From the NCBI GenBank assembly GCA_013397435.1, contig VZRG01000030.1, positions 1,073,477-1,137,476 of the forward strand: DNA of 64,000 bases, given 5' to 3'. The position numbers and the translations under genes are program-made. Of this stretch, positions 36,616 to 49,973 are shown piece after piece. This DNA is from Erythrocercus mccallii. Taxonomy: Eukaryota > Chordata > Aves > Passeriformes > Dicruridae. Below the pieces are notes generated by a model. The model made no database searches. It was not told the origin of the DNA and worked only from the letters and a program-made list of their open reading frames with translations. The number at the start of each line of letters is the position of its first letter. Position 1 is the stretch's first letter.

Positions 36616-39600
36616 ATCCTAGAGTGTCTTCTCGAAAGCTGTTTTGACATTTCTTCTCTCCCTTTTGTTTCAAAATCCTGGGAGATGAATTTAGGCAGAA
36701 CTACATTCAAGGATTTTTTCCAAGCTAGAGAAATTATGCATAATTTATGCTGCACAAAATGCTATGCAATGTCCATCATCAAGTTCCAGAAAGAGATTGC
36801 TCAATTTACCCATTTTTGTATTCTCATGAGAATAGGATTAAACGTTTCTGACAAAAACCTTTATCTCCCTTGTTTACAGTAAACATGATTATTCTTTTTC
36901 AAGATAAAAAAGCTATTTTAAGTACTTAAATGCTGAAGTACTCTAGGAAAACCAACAATAAAGGATATGCCTGATTCTTCTGTATTTTCAAAATGTGTTT
37001 GAATAACCCTAAGATTACTCATGAGCCTTTAGTTCAGTCATGTTTTCCTGAATTTTTTGCTTTTGTTGGTCTGTCCTTATGAAGAAAAAGGTCCAAAGTG
37101 TGGAAGTTCCTGATATTTGTATTCTACTGCAGTAATACAGAAATGGTCCTACCAACTCAGGGTGGACATTTGTCTGGTCCACATGGCTAGGAAAGAAGGT
37201 AAAAATCAGAGAAAATGCAATTAGGTGTTGCCTAAAGCATGTCCCCACATCCCAGCAATTAGGAAAGAGGGAAGAAAGAAGGAATACCCTTTATGGAGAT
37301 AAACATTTTCAGCTCTCAAGTTGTGTAAAAACATAATACCCACGTCTAAACAGTGTGGTTACTGTGTCTGTCTTCTTTAATAAATTTTGATCTACATTTT
37401 CTGTTCTATTTAATGTAGGCTTTCATCATTCCCTATCCTCTTCCTGCAAGGAAACGATGGTCACTTTTAATCTTTGTTCAATACTGTTCTGAGCTGTTCC
37501 CAAGAAATAGAGAACTTTTGCAGACACTTTTAGGTTTCTGTACCAATATTGATCCTCCTTTCAGAATCAGTCTCCTAACCTGCTTCTTTCTATGGGCCAG
37601 ATAAGATTTTGGAATCATTTCATAGTGCAGGTCTATCCCTAAATTCATCTCTTTCTCCCCCAGTCTTCTCCATCTCTCCACCCAGCACTAGCTCCATATG
37701 CAATGAGAGGCTTGGAAAGCAGATTAAATTAGGGAAAAAGCTTTCTGGTCCTTACCTCTCTGATTCAGGAAGCAAAGAAAGAAAAAAGGCTGGTGCTCTA
37801 AACACAATCACTCACTACCTATCAGAGGCAAAGAGTATCAAAGAACCTGGTAAAAACATATTTAATTCAACATGAACTCAAGGAGTGGGTTAGTTATGCT
37901 GTCTAGACTTACGAAATTGCAAGTCATCACCAAAATAAAAGCTCATCTTCAAAACCTTCATTATTTCTCACTCAGAAGATCTCAATGTCTCTGTTTCCAC
38001 ACCAGATTCTGCAACAGTGGCATCACCCTTACCTTTTGAAGAACAGGAGCATAATCCCTGAATTGCACATGCTCTTTGACTTTTGTGGCTTCCAGAGAAT
38101 TTGAAGGGGTTTAGATGCTTACAGCCCATGATAAAGCACAAGGCTAGGATATAGCATCAGAAGCAGTAACCCATCACCCTTTCACAGCACAACTGGAGCA
38201 GGCTGCTCCGAGGAGAAGGCAGCAATTTCTGCCTGTTCTTTACCCTACAAGAACGACATTTAATCTTCCAAAAAGGAAGACAGAAGAGCCTACATGTGAC
38301 CCGAACATTTTCCAGCTAGCCATGACGCTGAATAGAAATGTCAAAATAAAATCTACTTTTCCTGTAGCTGAGCAATAAAGACACTTATGCATCACATCCC
38401 AGATCTGAATACATGATTTTCCTGGAATGGGATATTTAGTTGATCTGAATCTCTCCTCTGGAATCAACAACACTTCTGCTAATAAGAGACAGACCCAGAC
38501 AGTCTTGTGTCACCATTGGGATAGACTGGGAGATGAGAAAAACGGCAGGGGAAAAAAATTCTCAGCCAAAAACCAAGCTCTAATCTGATTCCTCTGTGTT
38601 TATGAAAAGAGCGAGTGAAAGCTGATGCACCCACTAAGAAGGCATGCACTGTCATCACTGACCTTAGGGTGATTTGTGCCTGCCTGTTGCAACACAGTCC
38701 TCTATACTGCTCTTTGGCAGGAGACTGTTCATCATCATCTGGCAGGTTTAATGGAACTTTAGTGGCTATAGGGGAGAACTTTATGGGGAAGGAGGGGGAA
38801 TTTTCCTCCCTTCCTCCCCTGCCTTGCTCAGAAACTAAGAGGTGCAGCCTCAGGAGCTGTCTCTAATTGGTAATGGATGTCTAGATACAACTAGGTCCTG
38901 TGTACACCCCTGTCCTCGAATGGATGTAATGTCAGCTGTGATCATGGGCATATTATGCCAAACACCTTAAGACAGTGTGCAAAATGGAGTTTTTTCCTTT
39001 ACTGACACAACATGAGGGAGACTGCTTGTTCCATAACAGTGGTCTGCAACTCGGAACTGCAAGTTCTGATTCAGGCTGAGTCAGAACCATGTTTCCTCAT
39101 TTGCACATTGCAAAGCAACTAGGAAGATAGGTAATTAAGACCTCCCTGACTCCTGCTACTCCCTGGAGAGAAAGTCCTAAGCAAGAGTCCTACAACGCTC
39201 TGTGCCACACAAGCAAAGCTGCAGAGAGTTTACAATCAGTTTACAATTCTTCCCTGACCTGATGACTTTGAGGGAAGGGTCTATCAACCAAATCCTGAGT
39301 AACACAAATCCTTCCAGCAACAGCCAGAATCTTGATTGTTTGGCACGGCTGAAGGCATAAAAGTACAAAGCTTACATCTACTGTGCCGTGAGCATGGAGT
39401 AATGAAGAAAGGCTTCAATAGGATCATACATGTTTGCTGTTGCTGCAGTTACAAGCTTGCCATAATATTGCCATATATTGCCTCTTTGCAGAGACCGCTT
39501 GGTGGGTTTCTCAAAGCTCAGACAACGTTTAATGTCAGAAGCCCTGGGCACATGTGAAAATTCCTTTAAAGTCTGGTATGAAAGAATATAAAAGACGGAA

Positions 39601-42600
39601 AAAAGCAAGTTTACCTTTGAAAACTGTTTTCTGGCTTTGTAGGAAAACATTTTCTCACAGGCTTTACTAAACACAATATTGAGTAAAAGAGTCATGCCAT
39701 GTGTATCTGTGAAGCAGAGTACGACAGAGCAGGCACAAAAAAACATTGTATAGAAATATTTTTGTGTAGAAATTAATTTAATTAATTTAATTTTTATTTC
39801 TGGCATACAAAAGGTAAAGGTAATAAAGAAGGGTAGAGGAGAAATTGACATAATTTTTTTTTAGTGTTTGGTATCTCTAATTAAAAAGATTTCAACATCA
39901 GCGAGATGTATAAACGAACAGCAAGAGAAAATTGTCTTCATTTTTCTAACAACACCAGACTGCATGAAATATAGAGGTCGGTTATAAGTGACTTTTAATA
40001 TGGTAAAATAAACCCCAAACATTTTTAAAATCTACATTTCATAAAGTCAGAGCAAACCAAAATGAGCTCTTGCTGCCTTCCATCAGCTTTTCCCAACCCA
40101 ATACTGCTTTATCCTCCCGTCTTTCATATATATGCTTATTTTTCCCATAAGAAATCTAAATTGATAGATTAAAATAGCTCATCTATTTAATTCCTTTAAA
40201 AGTAATTGAAGTTTCAAGGAGTCAAGCTAAGGATATAAACACATCTCAAACTCATTACCACACTTTTCTGAATATTAAACCCATATATTTAAAGTCCTTC
40301 ACATGACTAAACTGTGAATCCAAAATCTTGTTATGCATGGCCCCACACATCAAGTAGCAGAAGGGAATTGAGTGACAGTTTCTGTACAAGAGTTCCAGAA
40401 GTCTCACTGTACAACACAGTTGTTACTCCTAAAATTCTTTAAAATGCATTGCATTGATGAAGACAGAAGCTACTGGTCCTTGTTATACCTTATTACTCAT
40501 TCAGCTCATATAAAAATGCACTTTCACAAATACTGGTGTGAAGTTCATTCAGAGGAATATTTTCGATTGTAGTCACACAAGCCTCTCTCTCTTTCCACTG
40601 CCTCTATTTCAGGCCTTGATCTTAGCAGAAACTTCAGGGCAAACAGATATATGACCAGCCCCAGCTACAAATATACCCCAGAATTTAAATATCAATAGCT
40701 CTCTCTCTCTCCATAACCTAATTAACAAGAAGCACATGTAAATTCACTAAATTCAGTGGAAGGTTACTTTTAGGTGAGATCATCCCTTCCAAGTACTCGG
40801 ACAAAGTTGTAAGCTAGTTGAAAGCCAGTTACCAAGGTGTGTCTTCTCATGTGATATCAAATTGGATTATTACTAAACCTGCACTCAAAACTACATTACA
40901 CCTCACATAAAAGCTGTAGTAATTTACTCTTTCACAGAAAAAAAAAAGTAAAACGCTCATAAAACAGCTCTGCAAGGTAGGTTCAGGGCAATAAGGTTTT
41001 GAATAAAGGCTGATATCTAGGACTGAATAACATCCAGCAACTAAAAGAGGTGCAGGTTGTCCAAACACATGGATGACTAGAATACACAGCTATAGCACTG
41101 CTATAAATAAAACAGTTACAACAGAGCCCCCAAAGGTGGTCCTCTCTGCAAACAATTGTCTCACTGGGAAAGATGAGATTAAAAATGCAAACAAAAAAAG
41201 CAACTCCTCTGATGCAAACTTGTATTATCTGAATAATACAGTTGTTCAAGAGCCTATCTAAATCAGAGCCAAATCACAAGCTGGGGAGACATCCATAAAA
41301 AGAGAAGATTGTATTTTGAACTACAAGCATGCCATTTGCCACCAATGCGACATACTAGCTTTTAATTTGTATTGTTTACAGCATTGTTCATGATGCATGT
41401 GTGATGAAGAACATTTTATTCTGTAAGCTACAAACCCAACATGCAATATTTTATCCTGAGTTCTCCAAGATAAAAGTCAGCACTTTCTGCTAGGTCTGTC
41501 TTTTACATGAAAATTCTGCCAACATGAGTTCTTGAAAAAAACAAAAAGAACAAGAAAAAAAATCAGACAAACAACGACAACAACTAACAAAATCCCTCAA
41601 ATCTGACCAGTGGTATAGTTTCACAAAGTACAGTCAATGAAGAGGCTTTTTGTAGGTTGAGCCTTAACTTAAATGTGACCTCAAATTCTGATTACCTGAA
41701 GGTAAGCTTAGTATCATATCACACTAAAATGCACTCAAGTTCTGTATTAAATCCACTTATTTTGATTAGATTGTAATTCTGCAGAAAGCCCTTAAACAGA
41801 TAAAAAAGGAAAAATAAAAATCTGTATTTGAAAGGTGTTAAAAATAAATGTTCCAAGGGCAGATTAAAAGTCTGGTCTAAAAACAAGCAAAAAATAACAC
41901 TAACATTAGTAGCATCACCCAAGTAGCCCTACACTTAGAGAACATTTTAACTTTTCAGGAAAGATGCCTCATATTGTGAAATTTTGCCCATTGTTCAAAA
42001 AAGATGACACCACACAAAGATGGTGTCTGAGAGAATAATTTGCAAAGATGTCAGGCACCAGTGATTTGGATCACCAGCTGGTAAGCTGACCCTCATTAGT
42101 GTCTCTCTCTTCACTACTCCGAATTCTGATAAACTGCTCTGCATGTTTCAGAATTTGTATGAAGCCTTTGGGTCCTCAGGGATAATGCTTTATCCACTCA
42201 CAGATGATTTAAGACCCATTTGTAGACAGATATTTTAATACAGCTACCGCCACCAGAAGAGAAAGCACAACTTTTTGAGATAGTTAATGAAATTAAGGAG
42301 TGGTAAACTGAAAAAAGGTTACTTTTCCTGACCTTTTCTGTCAGTCTAAGTGTCAATGGATTCACAATCCACGGCAGGTTGGATATAAACACTTAATCCT
42401 AGATTCCTTTCCAATCACAAGGGGAAAGAGTTTCCCAGACTTAATGAAGAATTTACTAATGGTACAAAGAGCAGGGGGAAAGGAATGAAAGGAAAAAGAA
42501 AGAAATAAAAGGATAGGAAAAGAAAATTATGTAATATGTTGGTAACTCAAATAACTAAGTGATAAGAAGAGATCTGGTTGGTTAAACCACAGGTTTATAG

Positions 42601-44752
42601 ATATAAAAGGTGTGGGAAGGGGGAACGATGGAGGAAAAAAAGAATTGTACAAAAATGAAGGGGGATGGTACTTTAAAAGGGAAACCAAGTTGAAAATAGA
42701 GAATGGTGAATTTCCATAAGGACATACTAGGTGGAAATCTGGCTTCCCTGAGGTTGTATATCAGAACAGTTAAGGATAACTGAGCTGGTAGTTTTGAACA
42801 TAATACTGAACTAATGTTCAGCATTACGTATAAAAGTACATTAATTTTAACAATCTTGCACCTGAAACTGAGCTACAGCTATTGGTCTTTCCTTGTAATG
42901 AGAAATACATAGCTCTTTCTGTCCAGAAATATCACTCACAGAGTTTACCTTGTAGTTCAATCCTCCTCATCCAGCTTTTTGACCTCCAGAAACCGCTCAG
43001 TCCAAAGATTGTCCATCTAGCAGTCTGAATAAGGACTGCTGGTACTTTTCTGTAGCAAAAGGTCCTCTTCAAGATGAAAGGTTTGGATGATCCTTTGATA
43101 AGGGAAAAAAAATTATTATTCAAAAATTAGAATTCTGGCATAGAGTCAGAGTTAATACTATGGCCTTCAACAGTGTATATTGCTGTAAGGAAAAGGAAAT
43201 AAAAATATAAGGTGTATATTGAATTGGTGGTTTCACTCTAATTTCACTAATTACGTTGCCTCATTCTTAGTATGTTTTGTGCACAGTTATAATTGTCAAG
43301 TGAAAGTAATTCAGAGATTTCTTTCACCTCTAGGATTTACTCCACATCCTTGCTGACACAATTATTTTCGTAGTGTGCTGCTTTACGTGCATGGCTGTTG
43401 TTCTATATGACCCTTGCAAGCCACAGACAGCATCATTCTCTGGATTATATATATAAAATAAAAGTATAAAAAAATCCTAAATTTCCTAGAATTGTTTATA
43501 AAATGTCCACATTCAGCTTAATACTCATAAGGTTTCTTGCAGCAGTAAAATATTTCTAAACTCTGGCAGGGGTGATATTTAATACAGAGCCAGTTGTTAA
43601 CAAGAGTTCAGTAAAACAGTCAAGCTTTCCATTTCTAAGGCAGGATCATAAAATATGCCAACACTGAATAAATAGAAATAGAGAGCAGATCAAGGGCTAG
43701 ATTTCTCAGAGGGTACCATACAGTTTGGAGGAGGTGTCAGGTCACCTTGGCTGGAAATACAGTCTAGATTTTAAAGACAAAAATTCTTTTACTTGGCAAA
43801 TTTGCAGGCCCTGATCAGCAATGTCAACTGAAAACCATCAGTTGGCAATATGAAAAACAACATTCAGCATTTTATTTGTCAAAAGCATGTCTTTAGCTAA
43901 ATTCTTGAGAAATTCTAATACTAGTAATAATTCCATAAATCTCTGTAGCTCTGTGTTATGTATCCGGAAGGCTGATCTTCCTGAGAATTCCTAAGGACTT
44001 AACAAGCATATGGCTATAGAATCTAATGCTGAAATAGGAGCTTCTTAACCTACACAGACCTCTACTTCCCTGCTGACCCTAAACAGCAATAACAAAACCA
44101 AAAAAACTTTCTATCAGGCAACAGATCTCCTGAACTTTCTCTTCCCATTACCAATACTAAACAGTATAGCACTAAAGGATTTATTCTGCACCTGGTAAGA
44201 CAACAACCACACCTGACCCTTTGACTGAAAAACAGATTGCAATTTATGGCAGCTGTATGAGAAGATAATTATTGTTCTAGGGTGACAGACCTCAATGTTC
44301 CACAGCAGTGATGGCTTGCTGTTCCCCAGCAGCAATTATCAGTGCACACAGGCTACTGTCTGGAAAGAGTAAATTCAAAATCAAAGACCCCTCCCAGGAA
44401 CAAAATGGCAATGCGATTTCTAGGTTTTTTCACTCTTCCTGTCCAAAACAATTCATTTCATCTGCAGAAAAGGATGAAGCTACCAACTTATGAAGATTAC
44501 TGAAAACATCTCTCATATGAAGTTAAGCTTGGTTTGAAAATCACATCCAATAATTTTAATAGCAAGAGTATCTCCCCTTGCTGAATCAAAGGTTATCCAA
44601 CCAAACACAGATGCAGAAATATTTTGCAAAGTTATGGATCCAGAGCACTAGATGCATATTTTAGGAAGAAAAAAGAAAAAAAAAAAAACAAAAGAAAAAA
44701 CACAAACACCCCCAAGGGTTGTCTCTTTTCATATTTGTATCTTTTTATTCCT
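36616..44752. other. AT-rich unique DNA without recognised genes
   Basis: About 8 kb without recognised genes. It contains the longest open frame in the window, 157 codons on the minus strand (39,378-39,851). Its predicted protein is Cys-, Phe- and Lys-rich without a clear domain and it lies in AT-rich DNA. Simple sequence occurs as CT repeats at 40,582-40,592 and 40,699-40,711, an A-rich tract at 41,535-41,590, and an A-rich tract at 44,669-44,705. Confidence 0.55.
44669..44705 (+). repeat. A-rich low-complexity tract
   Basis: Runs of A interrupted by single G or C, including one run of twelve A. It lies about 50 bases before a decayed LTR. Confidence 0.8.
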
Positions 44753-45060
44753 GTAGTCAGTCCAGCTAGTTAATTTCCCTCATAGCAGCCCATATAGGGT
44801 TGTGTTTTCACTGATAACTAGAACAGTGTGGATAACACACCAATGCTTTGGCTACTGCTGCACAGCTCTTGCACAGCATTCAAGGCCATCTCTCCAACCC
44901 TATATGTGCCTACAAAGGCTTCTCCCAACCCAACAGGTTGGGAGAGGATACAGCTGGGATCCCTGACCCAAAGACTAACCCACGATGGTCTTTTCTGGAA
45001 TCCACTGTATGTGCTCAGTCCCAAAGAGAAAAAGGACATGGTTTTATGCAATCTGAAAAC
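44753..45060 (+). mobile_element. Decayed ERV LTR, first of two same-strand copies
   Basis: Successive blocks match, in the same order, the LTR that follows at 45,081. 'gttaatttccctcatagcagcc' equals the region read there as 'gagttttcttcaaagtagct'. 'catatagggttgtgtttt' matches 'aggggctgtggttt'. 'acaccaatgctttggctactgctg' matches the stretch with 'gatgttttggttattgctgagc'. 'ttcaaggccatctct' matches 'gtcaaggccttttct'. 'gggagaggatacagctgggatccctgaccc' matches 'gggaggggacacaaccaagatatctgacccc'. The TATA region is degraded and the 3' part is lost before 45,081. It is more diverged than its neighbour, so probably older. Open frames across it (131, 81 and 76 codons) are not genes. Confidence 0.7.
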
Positions 45061-45080
45061 AAAAGATATGTAGATTAATA

Positions 45081-45480
45081 TGCTGGTTTGGGCTAGAGTG
45101 GAGTTTTCTTCAAAGTAGCTGGTAAGGGGCTGTGGTTTGGATTTGTGCTGGAAACAGTGCAACACCAACAGGGATGTTTTGGTTATTGCTGAGCAGACTC
45201 TTGACAGGGTCAAGGCCTTTTCTGGCTCTCATCCCACCCCACCAGTGAGTGGACTGAGTGTGAACAAGGAGTTGGGAGGGGACACAACCAAGATATCTGA
45301 CCCCAACAGATACAAGGGATCTTCCATACCATATGGCATCATGCTTAGCATATAAAACTGGAGGCAGAAAGAGGAAGGGTGGGGTGTTTTGTCTTCCCAA
45401 GTGACTACTACATATGATGAAGCTGATGAAGCCCTGCTTCCTTAGAGATGGCTGAACATCTACCTGTGGTGAGTGACTAG
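45081..45480 (+). mobile_element. ERV LTR, second of two same-strand copies
   Basis: It begins TGCTGGTTTGGGCTAGAG and continues with 'tgttttggttattgctgagcag', 'gtcaaggccttttctgg', 'gttgggaggggacacaacc' and 'ttccataccatatggcatcatgc', a bird ERV LTR pattern I recognise well. A TATA box (TATAAAA) lies at 45,351-45,357, followed by 'ttgtcttcccaagtgac' and 'ccctgcttccttagagatggctgaac' downstream. The sequence stops matching around 45,480, before the usual polyadenylation region, so the 3' part of the LTR is missing. The 127-codon minus frame at 45,110-45,493 and the 72-codon plus frame at 45,137-45,355 fall inside it and are shadows. Confidence 0.85.
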
Positions 45481-48400
45481 GATTTTGAGCCAACCAGCTC
45501 TATGGAATTTAAAACAACAATGTTTCTAGTTCACATTCATGGTTTATGTTGTTCAATATATAATGAAATATCAACATGAATTCACTCAGTTGTAGAACAA
45601 TAAAAAAGCCTTGCTTACAAGTCAAAGACCTTTCTAGAGAGGTGAACAACAAATGAACTTTAATTATTTTTAGCAGCAGTGCATACAATAAGATACTCAA
45701 GGTTCAAGTGTAAACTCATCATAGAACAGAAAAGCTCATTAATTACTATTTTTATTTCACATTTTCTCAATGTATACACCTGCTCTCTAAAGATACATCC
45801 AATTTGGTAAGAACTAACATCTGTGGTTGCACCATGCTTTCTAAATCTGTCTTAGTAACACCAAGGACCTACCTGCAGGTTCTCAATATGTAGCAGAACA
45901 TCTTCCAAACCTCTGTGTATGCACAGAAGCAATTCTTCTAGTACTAGAGACAAGGAGATGAAATAGACACCTAAAGGCAAGGTATTGAAATTCCTGATTT
46001 TGGGACAACATGGGATTTTCAGACCAAAAGCAGGAACTTGCAATCAATACTTGCTTTCTGCTAATATGTCATTTCAGAAGACCAAGCCAAGTAAATGAAT
46101 GAATAAGATTGTTCCCTTTGAGCAAACCAATAGGAAACTGAGATGTCTGAAGTCATGATCACTTTCTAAAGTTTAGGTACTGAATTCAGATCTGGATGAA
46201 TCCTTTTCTTCAATTAGGCATCTACAAGTCTCCAGAAGAAATCAAACCTAAACAGCAGTATCTTTCTAAGCCAGAGGTACTGGAAGAAAAAGAGAGGACA
46301 CTGCCATGGGCCACTATTTATATAACAGTTTTCCCAGACGTTTTAGATCAAAAGACCACAGTCAATAGTCAAAATTTATCTAAGATAAAGGCAAGTTAAG
46401 TGGTCAAACAAGTAAAGTGAGATGCTGTTAACACTCACCTAGCTACCACTTTTTCTTCATATTCTGTGGGATTTTTTTAAATTGAAATTACAGAAAAAAA
46501 ATCCTGAACCATAAATATCTAGGCATTGACAGATCCCCAGATCTGTTCCACAGCTTGTTCCTTCTGAACAACTGGGTCCAGTTTCTTGCAGGAGAGGGAA
46601 AAGCCCCCAAGATATCTGAGCCTTGGTTTTTATGTGGGCTGTGAAGAAGGAGAACTGAGTTCTCAGTATTGAAAAAATTGCCTAGCTATTTTTAAAATAA
46701 TGATGAATTGAGAATCAGCTTTAAACACATTACAGAATTAACTGGTAAGAAAGCAAACCTTGGGCATCTCATCTCACCAAGTGTGCCATCTGTGCGGCAG
46801 ACTGATGGGCGCAGAGCATGGCCCCTATGTCAGGAGCATGAAGAGAACCCTAACTGGGACTGAGCAGCACAGTCAGCCCTTTCCACCTCAGCTGCAGCCA
46901 CCACAGGCTTTCCCTCTAAGGCTGCCCCTGCTCATGCAGGGTGCTGCACGGGAGGGAAAAGGTCAGAACAGTGCAGGTTGAGGCAGGAGGAGCAACGATT
47001 TTCTCCCCAGGGACACACTGCCAAAGTTCCAAGTTGGAGGCCAATTTCATTTGTTCCAATGTAGCTGAGCCATCTAGACAGCAAGGCAACCCTCAATGTC
47101 TCATCCTTTGTAAAGCCTTTTGATATCTCTTGAATGCAGTAAGAAGTGTGGCCTTTAATCACAACACTTTTAAATTTATTTCTACTGAGTTCCAAAACAC
47201 AAAGTAAATTTGTTACAATCTCCCTTTGATAAAGGTTCAAGACGATGTTGATTACTATTCAGTTGCACGAGTCTGCTACTGACCAGCAAATGGAAAAGTC
47301 TTCAGTAGAGAGATGAGGGTACTGAACTCTCACAGATAGAGCTGTAAGACTTTAAGATTAATGTAATTATGGATAATACTATGTGTTGGCTGATAAGATA
47401 CTATATAGATTTCGTTAGCTTTCTCAGCTTTTTCTGTGTTTGAGTTGTTTTGGAGTTTTACATATTTGTATTCAAAAATCTTATTTTGTTGAGGAGAGCT
47501 TTGTGAGATGGCTACTAGTTAAATAATGGGAATTATCAATTGTCTTCTTAATCCAATTTCAAATGTTTAACTTGACTTGGAAAAAAGGCAAAAAGCAAGC
47601 AAATGTGTGAGAAAGTAATTAGAATAACCTGCTAGAATCAGTCTTTTCAGAGATTGTTTGGCCCCAAGAGAACTGATTTGATGGAATACATACAAATCCT
47701 TTTAAAAATTAAGATCTAAACAATCATTTTAGCTACAACCTCAGAAGATTCAGGTAAGCATCAAAAAAGCAAACAACAGAAATGTTCTTCATTAAAAATT
47801 AGTGAATATACAGTAATTACACTGAGTTCGGCAGTTATTTTTTTTAACACAAATGTGATAGGGTACATGTTGATGGCCCTTGAAATAGCCTCCCACACTT
47901 ACGTTTCATTCTATAATAACCTTGAGATCAAGGCCTCCCACAAAGCAGTACTAAAGTTATTCTGAATGATAGTTTGGGGAGGGAGGGCATTAAATCCCTT
48001 GGAGATGGTAAAGTGTGTGCCCTGACAGTTTATACTCTGAAACTCTGACTGATGGAAGAACAGGGAAACAGATATTAAGCCTAGAAGCAGCAAGAATTCC
48101 CTGAGATAGAGCCTTCTGGGGAAAGAGGGAAGACTTTACAGGGTGCAAGAGCTGGTCAGCTGAAGCAAGATACAGATCCTGAGCAGGAGTAGCAATGCAG
48201 AGAACAGTGTGGAAAAGTGATCATGAAGCTGAGCTATCTGCACATCAAAATGAGCTGGGTCCTCTGAGAAAAGTTTGTTTCTGCCCCCATTAAATGAGCC
48301 AAGAGGCTGGGCCAAGGCCAAGTATCCACCACAACACAAAGAAGTGGAAGACCCTCATGTATCTGGCACTGCTAGAATGAAAGAAGACATGAGGTGTCCT

Positions 48401-49471
48401 TGAATGCTCAGACAAGTTCAGGCAGGAGCTAGGCTTTGAAGCCAAGAGTCAGCAGCAGTGTCTAGCCCCACACTGACACTACTGCAATACAAAAACATGA
48501 GAAGGTAGGCACAAGAGGTGTCCAGCAAATAGAAAATTGGCCTGGGGAAGTTTGGACAGGTCTGTTTTTACTCATAAAGGTATCATCAAGGTCTCTTCCT
48601 GAAAGAAAGAAATCTTGAATCAAGACATATTCAAGCGGCTCCAGTTGTGTCACTTTGGAATGTGTCCTGTGCTAATGAAAGCTTAGCCAGGCCAGCCACT
48701 TAGAGTTTATATCTCATCACACTGTCATTTCCACTTCTACTAGTGGCCAGATGGAGGATGTGCAGACAACCATGACAGAGGAAAGCAAAGCAGCAAGCAC
48801 AATTATCCTTCATTTGCTCCACAGTTGTGAGTCACTTGATAGGATGGGAGAGTCCTGTCGGAGCTGCTTCATCTGTACAACCTTCGTTCTAGGCACTTAT
48901 TACTCATCAGAAAGCTGTAAATTCCTGAGCAGCTTCTAAAAAATTGTTAAAGAAATAAATCACTTTCTAGAGGATTAACCTAATGGCAAAAAAAATGTAG
49001 ACTAACAAGAAGCATACACAAACAGCTGTATTGTGTTAATCACAAGCAGCTTGATAGCAATGAAGTACCAAAAAGAGGCAATTAGGGAACAAAGATTCCA
49101 TAACATGAAGTTGTACTATGCCTGCTTTGATAAAAACTTCCTCGTAGCACATAATGGACTCATAGGAAGCAGTGAACATTACTGTATATTTTGGAAATAG
49201 AAGGACTAACGTTTTCATAGAGTCTAAACACCCATTTATTATGTTAGTCCACTGTAACACTGAACATATTCTGAAGGCACTGAACAATTCTGAGGCAATC
49301 TGCAACACTAATGTCTCCCAGACAAATTAACACAAAGCCATAAAATCACTTCAGTGGAGCCAGTCTGAATGATCACATTAAAACCTTCAATTCATGCAAA
49401 TCTGTAACTTGTGACTCAACACCGTACTTCGCCTTTTAGAACCACTTCTGTAGCATCTCCACACAACTGAT
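45481..49471. other. Unique DNA without recognised genes
   Basis: No gene, RNA or clear transposon seen. A GC-richer patch at 46,750-47,000 contains two short open frames (73 and 60 codons plus) and a 102-codon minus frame, but no recognisable protein. Confidence 0.5.
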
Positions 49472-49973
49472 TGTGACAGACTGCTTGTTTATCACAGCAT
49501 GAAAAGGGTCCTGGTTTATTCCTCTTTACAGCTTAGCCATCCTGATTCCAACCATTCACTGACTCTGGCTGCGGTAAGCTCCTATTGTAGGTTTCCCTTG
49601 CAGCCTCTGACTGCTGGTTATTTCCTGCTAAACCATGACTGCATTTATTAGTTTGCAGACTCTGACTGCAGGCTTTTATCCGGCTAGACTGTGACTGCAG
49701 GTTCCAGCAACAGGCTCTAACTGCAGACCCAGACTGACCTCACAGCAGTGATTCTCTCTCCTCAGGATCCTTCCTCATGAGTCTCTCATTCCCTCTTCCT
49801 CAAGGTTCCTCCTTCATGATCCTCCATGATGATTCCTCACCAGCTAATCCACTCCCTTTTATCACTTATCTTTATTGGATACAGCTGTGACTCATCGGGG
49901 TGAGGCTGTAGTGGGTAATTAACACAGCTGTTACTTATCAGGGGCAAGGTCACCTGTATCCCCTTCTCCTACA
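49472..49973 (-). mobile_element. Probable ERV LTR with internal minisatellite (minus strand)
   Basis: Candidate ends on the plus strand are TGTGACAG at 49,472 and CTCCTACA at 49,973, giving TG...CA. Read on the minus strand there is a U3-like start ('tgtaggagaaggggatacaggtgacc', 'cagctgtg' repeated), a CCAATAAAGATAAG block, a TATA-like GATAAAAGGGAG at about 49,866, and a downstream repeat region ending near an AATAAA (AGGAATAAACC, about 49,516-49,526). This resembles bird ERV LTRs with such 'cagctgtg' and 'aataaagataag' motifs. No target-site duplication is visible and the boundaries are tentative. Confidence 0.5.
49560..49740 (+). repeat. ~27-base minisatellite with CTCTGACTGCAGG core
   Basis: Related units built on C(T/A)(C/G)TGACTGC start at 49,563, 49,605, 49,633, 49,660, 49,689 and 49,715, with a weaker seventh near 49,729. 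Spacings are 42, 28, 27, 29 and 26 bases. Units are 70-90 percent alike by eye. The repeat lies within the probable LTR and may be part of its normal structure. Confidence 0.7.

Noticed and set aside
44818..45493. Open frames of 72-131 codons on both strands
   Set aside because: They overlap two LTR copies of one ERV family and do not correspond to a protein.
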